DNA of 9,026 nucleotides. Origin: Alphaproteobacteria bacterium. Its GTDB lineage: Bacteria; Pseudomonadota; Alphaproteobacteria; UBA6615. Under the pieces are notes generated by a model. The model had not been told where the DNA came from, did not search any database, and was given only the letters and a program-made list of their open reading frames with translations. The stretch lies in contig JABDJY010000087.1 in the NCBI GenBank assembly GCA_013003285.1, positions 1 to 9,026 of the forward strand, written 5' to 3'. The translations under genes and the position numbers were made by a program. Below, piece by piece: positions 5,140 to 9,026 of the stretch; position 1 is the stretch's first letter, and the number at the start of each line of letters is the position of its first letter.

Positions 5140-6171
5140 ATGAAGTTCGGATTATTCGGTAGCGCCCAGGCAAAACGGGGCCAAGGTCCCGACGTCGATA
5201 GCGCGAAAGGTTACCGCGACTATCTCGAATATAATATCGAGGCGGAAGGGCTGGGCTTTTACAGTGCGTTTGCCGTCGAACATCATTTCACCGGCTTTGG
5301 CCAGGTTTCCGCGACCCTGAACCTGATGACCTATCTGGCGGCGCAAACCTCCACCCTGCGCCTGGGCACCGCGGTCATGGTGCTGCCCTGGCACAATCCG
5401 GTATTGCTGGCCGAGCAGGCGGCGACGGTCGATCTATTGTCGGGCGGCCGGCTCGATTTCGGAGTCGGCAAGGGCTACCGCTACAACGAGTTCGAAGGTT
5501 TCGGCATCCCCATGGAGGAAGCCGCCGGCCGGTTCGAGGAATCCCTGGACGTGCTGACCCGCGCCTGGACCACCGATGAGCCCTGGTCGCACGAAGGTAA
5601 GTACTGGCAGTTCAAGAACGTTCTGGTCGAGCCGCCGACCATTCAGGCGCCGCACCCGCCCTTCTGGATGGGCGCCGGCAGCCCGAACTCGATCGAAGGC
5701 GTCGCCGAGCGCGGCTATAATCTGTTGCTCGATCAATTCGCGCCGATCAGCGTGATCCTCGAGCGGATCAGCGTCTTCCGTGCCGCGGTCGAGAAGCGTG
5801 GACGCAAGTTCAACGCCAATGAGATTGGCGTGGCGCGGGGGCTCTATGTGGCCAAGGACGCGGCCGACCGGGATGCGGCGATCGAGCGGCGCATGGTGGC
5901 GCGCGCGCGGGTCGATAATCTGGCGCAGCGGCCCGATGGGGCGAATAAGGCGTCGATCATGTCCTATGACGATACCACCGAAACGGCGATGGAGGCCGCG
6001 CTGTTCGGCACGGTCGATGAGATCGCCGAGAAGATCGCGAGCCTTCGTGCGGGTGGGGTACGTTATCTGCTGCTGTCCGATGGCGGTTCGGGGATCGAGG
6101 GGCTGCGCCGGTTCTCGGCGGAGATTATGCCGGCCTTTGCCGATAGCGACGCCGCCGAAGCCGCAGAGTAA
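5140..6171 (+). CDS. LLM class flavin-dependent oxidoreductase (luciferase-like monooxygenase)
   Basis: 343 residues, the usual length for single-component-size LLM proteins that use FMNH2 or F420. Bacterial luciferase family marks are clear: 'AFAVEHHF' (43-50), 'LRLGTAVMVLPWHNPVLLAE' (73-92), 'LLSGGRLDFGVGKGY' (99-113), 'RFEESLDVLTRAW' (131-143) and 'PPFWMGAGSPNSIEGVAERG' (from about 173). The fold is a TIM barrel. Members in proteobacteria usually oxygenate organic substrates with reduced FMN supplied by a separate reductase, and no reductase is visible here. ATG 5140 has GGAG at 5129-5132. It is followed after 61 bases by a GST gene, probably co-transcribed, and divergent from the Gfo/Idh gene. 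Substrate unknown; the C-terminus is Ala/Glu-rich and variable. Confidence 0.93.
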   Translation: MKFGLFGSAQAKRGQGPDVDSAKGYRDYLEYNIEAEGLGFYSAFAVEHHFTGFGQVSATLNLMTYLAAQTSTLRLGTAVMVLPWHNPVLLAEQAATVDLLSGGRLDFGVGKGYRYNEFEGFGIPMEEAAGRFEESLDVLTRAWTTDEPWSHEGKYWQFKNVLVEPPTIQAPHPPFWMGAGSPNSIEGVAERGYNLLLDQFAPISVILERISVFRAAVEKRGRKFNANEIGVARGLYVAKDAADRDAAIERRMVARARVDNLAQRPDGANKASIMSYDDTTETAMEAALFGTVDEIAEKIASLRAGGVRYLLLSDGGSGIEGLRRFSAEIMPAFADSDAAEAAE

Positions 6172-6232
6172 ATTAGACGAACAAAGTCATCTGCCGGGCG
6201 GTCCGCATTCGGCGCTCAGAAGGGAATGCGCG

Positions 6233-6997
6233 ATGAGCCTGGTGCTCTATCACCACGACAAATCCACCTGCAGCCAGAAGGTGCGCATCTGCCTGGCCGA
6301 GAAGGGCGTCGCATGGGACGACCGGCCGGTCGATCTGGTGAATGCGGAAAATCTGTCGCCGGAATATCTCGCCATCAACCCCAACGGGGTGGTGCCGGCC
6401 TTCGTCCATGACGGCCGGCCGATCATTGAATCGACGGTGATGTGCGAATATGTCGACGAGGTTTGGCCCGGCGAGCCGAAGCTATCACCGGAAGATCCGG
6501 TGACCCGGGCCGCCATGCGCGCCTGGTTGCGGTTCATCGACGAAGTGCCGTCCATGGCGATCCGCGTGCCGAGTTTCCAGAACGTCTTTCTGCCCCGCTT
6601 CCTGGCCATGAGCGATGCGGAATATGAGGCGTTCCGCGATCAGAACACATTGCGCCGTGAATTTTTCATGCGCCTCAACCGCACCGGCTTCAGCGACGCG
6701 GAGTATGAAAATTCAATTCTGCAGTTGAAGGCCACGGTGGAGCGCATGGAAGCGGCGCTGGCAAACGGCCCGTGGCTGGTCGGCGCGCAATACACCATCG
6801 CCGACATCTGCGTCGCGCCGCTATTCCAGCGCATGGAAGATCTCGGCATGGCCGATATCTGGGACGGCGCGCCGCGCGTCGCCGATTGGTTCGCCCGCAT
6901 GCGCGCCCGGCCGGCCTACCAGACCGCCTTCTATGAAGGCTCGCGGCTGACCGACCAGCTCGACGAATTACGCCTACGGCCCCACGCGGCCGGGTAG
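6233..6997 (+). CDS. Glutathione S-transferase family protein, resembling LigE/LigF-type beta-etherases
   Basis: 254 residues. The N-terminal thioredoxin-like domain (about 1-80) has 'STCSQKVRICLAEKG' (11-25), with Ser11 and Cys13 as possible GSH-activating residues. The cis-proline is at 'VVP' (53-55), and the glutathione-binding 'ESTVMCEYVDEV' (66-77) includes the conserved Glu66-Ser67. The helical C-terminal domain carries 'YTIADICVAPL' (187-197) with the N-capping box Thr188/Asp191, then 'RVADWFARMRARPAY' (215-229). The helical domain has an inserted stretch (about 115-160), which, with the 'ESTV-CEY' segment, recalls LigF-like beta-etherases of lignin-dimer catabolism; this likeness is from memory, not an alignment. 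ATG 6233 has AAGGGA at 6220-6225. It lies 61 bases after the LLM gene on the same strand. Substrate unknown. Confidence 0.9.
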   Translation: MSLVLYHHDKSTCSQKVRICLAEKGVAWDDRPVDLVNAENLSPEYLAINPNGVVPAFVHDGRPIIESTVMCEYVDEVWPGEPKLSPEDPVTRAAMRAWLRFIDEVPSMAIRVPSFQNVFLPRFLAMSDAEYEAFRDQNTLRREFFMRLNRTGFSDAEYENSILQLKATVERMEAALANGPWLVGAQYTIADICVAPLFQRMEDLGMADIWDGAPRVADWFARMRARPAYQTAFYEGSRLTDQLDELRLRPHAAG

Positions 6998-7094
6998 GAT
7001 GAGGTGTTGAGGACAAATTTGGTGCCCTCACCTTAGAAGAGAGGGGCTTAAGCGCAGCTTAGTTCACGATTTGATGCGCGGCCGGTTAGCGCGG
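6998..7094. other. Gap between convergent GST and rhodanese genes with weak hairpins
   Basis: The gap must hold terminators for both operons. Two imperfect stems are visible: AGGTG with a bulge then AGG, pairing with CCTCACCT near 7005-7034, and CTTAAGC/GCTTAG around a GCA loop near 7048-7063. Neither has a clean T tract, so exact terminator positions cannot be assigned. Confidence 0.3.
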
Positions 7095-7520
7095 TTACTC
7101 CGTCTTCGGCTTCGGCAGCCGGGCTTCTTTTTCGATTGTCGGACCCTCGGCCTCGACCCAGGCGCTGAAGCCGCCGGCCATATGGGCGACCGGTGCCAGT
7201 CCCATGCGGTGGACCGACTGCGCCGCCAAGGCCGAACGCAAGCCGCCGGCGCAGTAGAAGATGAACTTCTTGCCCGAGCCGAAATCCTCGCGGTGATAGG
7301 GGCTTTCCGGATCGACCCAGAATTCCAGCATGCCGCGCGGCGCGTGGATCGCGCCGGGGATGGTGCCGTCGCGCCACAATTCGCGAATGTCGCGAATATC
7401 CACCAGCACCGTATCCGGATCGTCGCGCACCGCCATCACCAGATCGACCGACAGGGTTTCGATTTCCTGCTCCGCCTCGGCGCAGAGTTGCTTGATGCCT
7501 TTGGTAATCATAGTTCCCAT
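7095..7520 (-). CDS. Single-domain rhodanese-like sulfurtransferase
   Basis: 141 residues forming one rhodanese domain, cytoplasmic, no signal peptide. Visible marks: 'VLVDIRDIRELWRDGTIPGA' (38-57), the CH2A-like region, and 'FIFYCAGGLRSALAA' (86-100), with active-site Cys90 in a CxxGxRS loop that would carry the persulfide. The C-terminal motif is 'MAGGFSAWVEAEGP' (114-127). Such proteins move sulfane sulfur to cyanide or to protein acceptors; the partner is unknown. ATG 7520 is chosen: AGGA (7529-7532, minus strand) is eight bases upstream, and ATG 7511 three codons later is a weaker option. It follows the GNAT gene by 55 bases on the same strand and is probably the last gene of the MFS-GNAT-rhodanese unit, ending 97 bases from the convergent GST stop. 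Confidence 0.9.
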   Translation of the reverse strand: MGTMITKGIKQLCAEAEQEIETLSVDLVMAVRDDPDTVLVDIRDIRELWRDGTIPGAIHAPRGMLEFWVDPESPYHREDFGSGKKFIFYCAGGLRSALAAQSVHRMGLAPVAHMAGGFSAWVEAEGPTIEKEARLPKPKTE

Positions 7521-7575
7521 CCCCGTTGTCCTACTCTGAGCTATCGAATGCGACAGCGCGGTGTCAAGCGGCCGC

Positions 7576-8310
7576 CTATCCCCGCGCCACCAGGATCGGT
7601 GCGGTGAGGTCGCTGAGCCGTAATTTTTGCTGGCCCGCGGCGTCGAAATTTTCCGGGTCGAGCCAGGTCTCAAACGCCGCGCGAAGTTGCGGCCATTCGG
7701 CATCGATGCAGGCGTACCAGGCCGTATCCCGGTTGCGGCCGCGATACATCGTCGCCTGGCGGAACACGCCCTCGTAACTGAAGCCGAGGCGTTGGGCGGC
7801 GCGACGCGACGGCGCGTTCAGGGCGTCGCATTTCCACTCGTAGCGGCGATAGCCCAACTCGAAGACCCGCTTCATCTTCAGATACATCACTTCGGTGGCG
7901 ATGCGCGAGCGCTGCAGCAGCGGCGAGAACATGATCGATCCCACCTCGATGGCGCCGACCTTTGCATCGATGCGCATGAAGGCGCCGTTGCCCACGGCCT
8001 TGCCGCTGGCCCGGTCGATATAGGCGAAGAACAGCGGGTCGGCTTTGACCGAGATTTCCGCCAACCAGGCGTCCAGGGCCGCCCGGTCGTCGAACGGGCC
8101 TTCGATGCGGTAGGTCCAGTTGCGGCCTTCCGGGTCGGCGGCGAAGGCCTCGAACAGGTCTTCGCCGTGGCGTTCCGGGTCGAGCGGTTCGATGCGGCAA
8201 TACTGTCCCTCCATCGCCTCGCGCGGCGGCAAGGGGGGCGGAGTCCAGTCGGGGACATCGGCGCCGATCGGTTGGCCGAAGGAGTTCAGTCGTGGGGTGT
8301 CGGATGCCAT
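7576..8310 (-). CDS. GNAT family N-acetyltransferase, RimJ/RimL-like
   Basis: 244 residues. The N-terminal extension 'LNSFGQPIGADVPDWTPPPL' (8-27), followed by 'MEGQYCRIEPLDPERHGEDL' (33-52), is characteristic of a subgroup of COG1670-type acetyltransferases and supports the ATG at 8310. The GNAT core follows: a beta strand pair 'PLFFAYIDRASGKAVGNGAF' (92-111), 'IEVGSIMFSPLLQRSRIATE' (121-140, strand 4 and the acetyl-CoA pyrophosphate loop in a Q/R-x-x-R-x-A form), and 'YEWKCDALNAPSRRAAQRLG' (157-176), where the conserved Asn165 and Ser168 precede the last helix. It acetylates an amine, either a protein N-terminus or a small molecule; the target is unknown. It starts 17 bases after the MFS stop with only a weak Shine-Dalgarno, suggesting coupling, and is followed by the rhodanese gene. 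Confidence 0.9.
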   Translation of the reverse strand: MASDTPRLNSFGQPIGADVPDWTPPPLPPREAMEGQYCRIEPLDPERHGEDLFEAFAADPEGRNWTYRIEGPFDDRAALDAWLAEISVKADPLFFAYIDRASGKAVGNGAFMRIDAKVGAIEVGSIMFSPLLQRSRIATEVMYLKMKRVFELGYRRYEWKCDALNAPSRRAAQRLGFSYEGVFRQATMYRGRNRDTAWYACIDAEWPQLRAAFETWLDPENFDAAGQQKLRLSDLTAPILVARG

Positions 8311-8327
8311 TATCAGATCAAATCTAT

Positions 8328-9026
8328 CTAGTTCCGGCGCCGGCTGGAATAGACCAGGCCAACCCCCGCCAGGGTCGCGACAGCGAGAATAACAAGCGCG
8401 AAACCGTAGGGCATGACGGAATCGGTTGGCAAGGCGCTGATGGTGAAGGCCACCACGGCGCCGGCGCCGAGTTGGGAAAACCCGGCGAAGGAGGCCGCGG
8501 TCCCGGCGATCCGGCGGTCGACGCTGGCCGCGCCGGCCATGGCGTTGGGGAACAGGATGCCATTGGCGAAGGCGTAGACGATCATCGGCAACAGGATCGC
8601 CCACAGTGACAGGATGGGCGAGAGCAATAGCAAGGCGACGGCCGCCGCGATGCCGACGATCCCGCCCCATAGCAAGGTGCGGTCGATACCCATGCGCGCG
8701 GTCATGCGGGTGGCGACGTAATTGCCGGCGGGGAATTGGAGGGTAATGAGCATCAAAAAGACGCTGAAGATAAACGGCGCCAGTCCCATCTGGTCGATGA
8801 TCAGCGCCGGCCCGACGGCGAGGAAGCCGAAGAAACCCGATGTTCCCGCCGCAAAGGCCAAGGTGTAGCCCACATAGAGCCGCGACGAGAGCAGCCTGCC
8901 ATAGCGCGCGAAGATATCGCCCCATCGCGCGCTGTTGCCATCGGCCTCCAGGGGACGTGTTTCGGTTAGCGCGAGGATGGTCCAGGTGCCCAGGATGGCG
9001 GTGAAAACCGTGAGAAAGGCGAAGAT
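8328..9026 (-). CDS. MFS transporter, Bcr/CflA-like, C-terminal half (cut by window end)
   Basis: The last 232 codons are inside the window; the start is beyond base 9026. The visible part opens in a membrane helix (IFAFLTVFTAILGTWTILAL), probably TM6 of 12. A charged central loop follows (ETRPLEADGNSARWGDIFAR), then six more hydrophobic helices. Motifs include 'SSRLYVGYTLAFAAGTSGFF', 'ISALP' and 'YAFANGILFPNAMAGA', the last typical of Bcr/CflA drug-resistance transporters in the major facilitator superfamily. It exports small molecules across the inner membrane using the proton gradient; the substrate is unknown. It ends in a positively charged tail (SSRRRN). It is the first visible gene of the operon with GNAT and rhodanese (17-base gap to GNAT). 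Confidence 0.88.
   Translation of the reverse strand: MFAFLTVFTAILGTWTILALTETRPLEADGNSARWGDIFARYGRLLSSRLYVGYTLAFAAGTSGFFGFLAVGPALIIDQMGLAPFIFSVFLMLITLQFPAGNYVATRMTARMGIDRTLLWGGIVGIAAAVALLLLSPILSLWAILLPMIVYAFANGILFPNAMAGAASVDRRIAGTAASFAGFSQLGAGAVVAFTISALPTDSVMPYGFALVILAVATLAGVGLVYSSRRRN

Noticed and set aside
4968..5141. 58-residue N-terminal extension of the oxidoreductase
   Set aside because: The extension has no family content, while ATG 4967 has a good Shine-Dalgarno and sits directly before the Rossmann motif.
5780..6232. Long in-frame extension upstream of the GST through the LLM gene
   Set aside because: It is Arg/Pro-rich out-of-frame reading of the LLM gene. The GST domain starts at ATG 6233, which has a ribosome site.
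7627..8331. 234-residue plus-strand frame
   Set aside because: It is antisense to the GNAT gene, whose domain motifs are clear.
8311..8925. Open frame extending the GNAT upstream into the MFS gene
   Set aside because: The MFS frame has the coherent membrane helices, and the GNAT family's usual N-terminus begins at ATG 8310.
1..9026. CRISPR arrays, tRNA or rRNA genes, insertion sequences, toxin-antitoxin or phage-defence genes
   Set aside because: I looked on both strands and saw no spaced repeat array, cloverleaf, transposase or recognisable defence domain.

Overview
The window looks like chromosomal DNA from a free-living alphaproteobacterium. The right half is GC-rich, with strong G/C preference at third codon positions. 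Its genes belong to families common in Rhodospirillales- or Rhizobiales-like genomes: Gfo/Idh/MocA, LLM flavin oxidoreductase, GST, rhodanese, RimJ/RimL-type GNAT and Bcr/CflA-type MFS. The genus cannot be fixed from sequence reading alone.

The left part (about 1-4000) is visibly AT-richer and loosely packed, and most of its genes are poorly characterised. It starts with the N-terminus of a SAM-dependent methyltransferase on the minus strand, followed by a 377-base gap. Next come a small cytoplasmic FKBP-like protein (+) and three minus-strand genes: a two-TM zinc-ribbon protein, a DUF6714-like protein and a DUF3592-type membrane protein. After a second gap of about 350 bases lie a four-TM membrane protein (+) and a small, AT-rich, unrecognised gene (+). 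This stretch reads as an accessory or slowly decaying region. It holds no transposase, integrase, tRNA or CRISPR.

The right part (about 4008-9026) is compact. A Gfo/Idh/MocA dehydrogenase (-) is divergent from an LLM flavin monooxygenase and a glutathione S-transferase (+, presumably one transcript). The GST resembles the LigE/LigF beta-etherase branch of the superfamily. Together they suggest oxidative and glutathione-dependent processing of a small organic substrate, but the substrate is unknown. Converging on the GST is a minus-strand operon in the order MFS transporter (cut by the window end), GNAT acetyltransferase, single-domain rhodanese. It suggests export or modification of a small molecule plus sulfur handling.

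No clearly new multi-gene system is visible. The observations most worth a second look are the divergent Gfo/Idh - LLM/GST locus with an inverted repeat in its shared promoter region, the FKBP-like protein that has lost most binding-pocket residues, the three-gene minus-strand unit of obscure proteins, and a few well-formed hairpins in the left-hand gaps.
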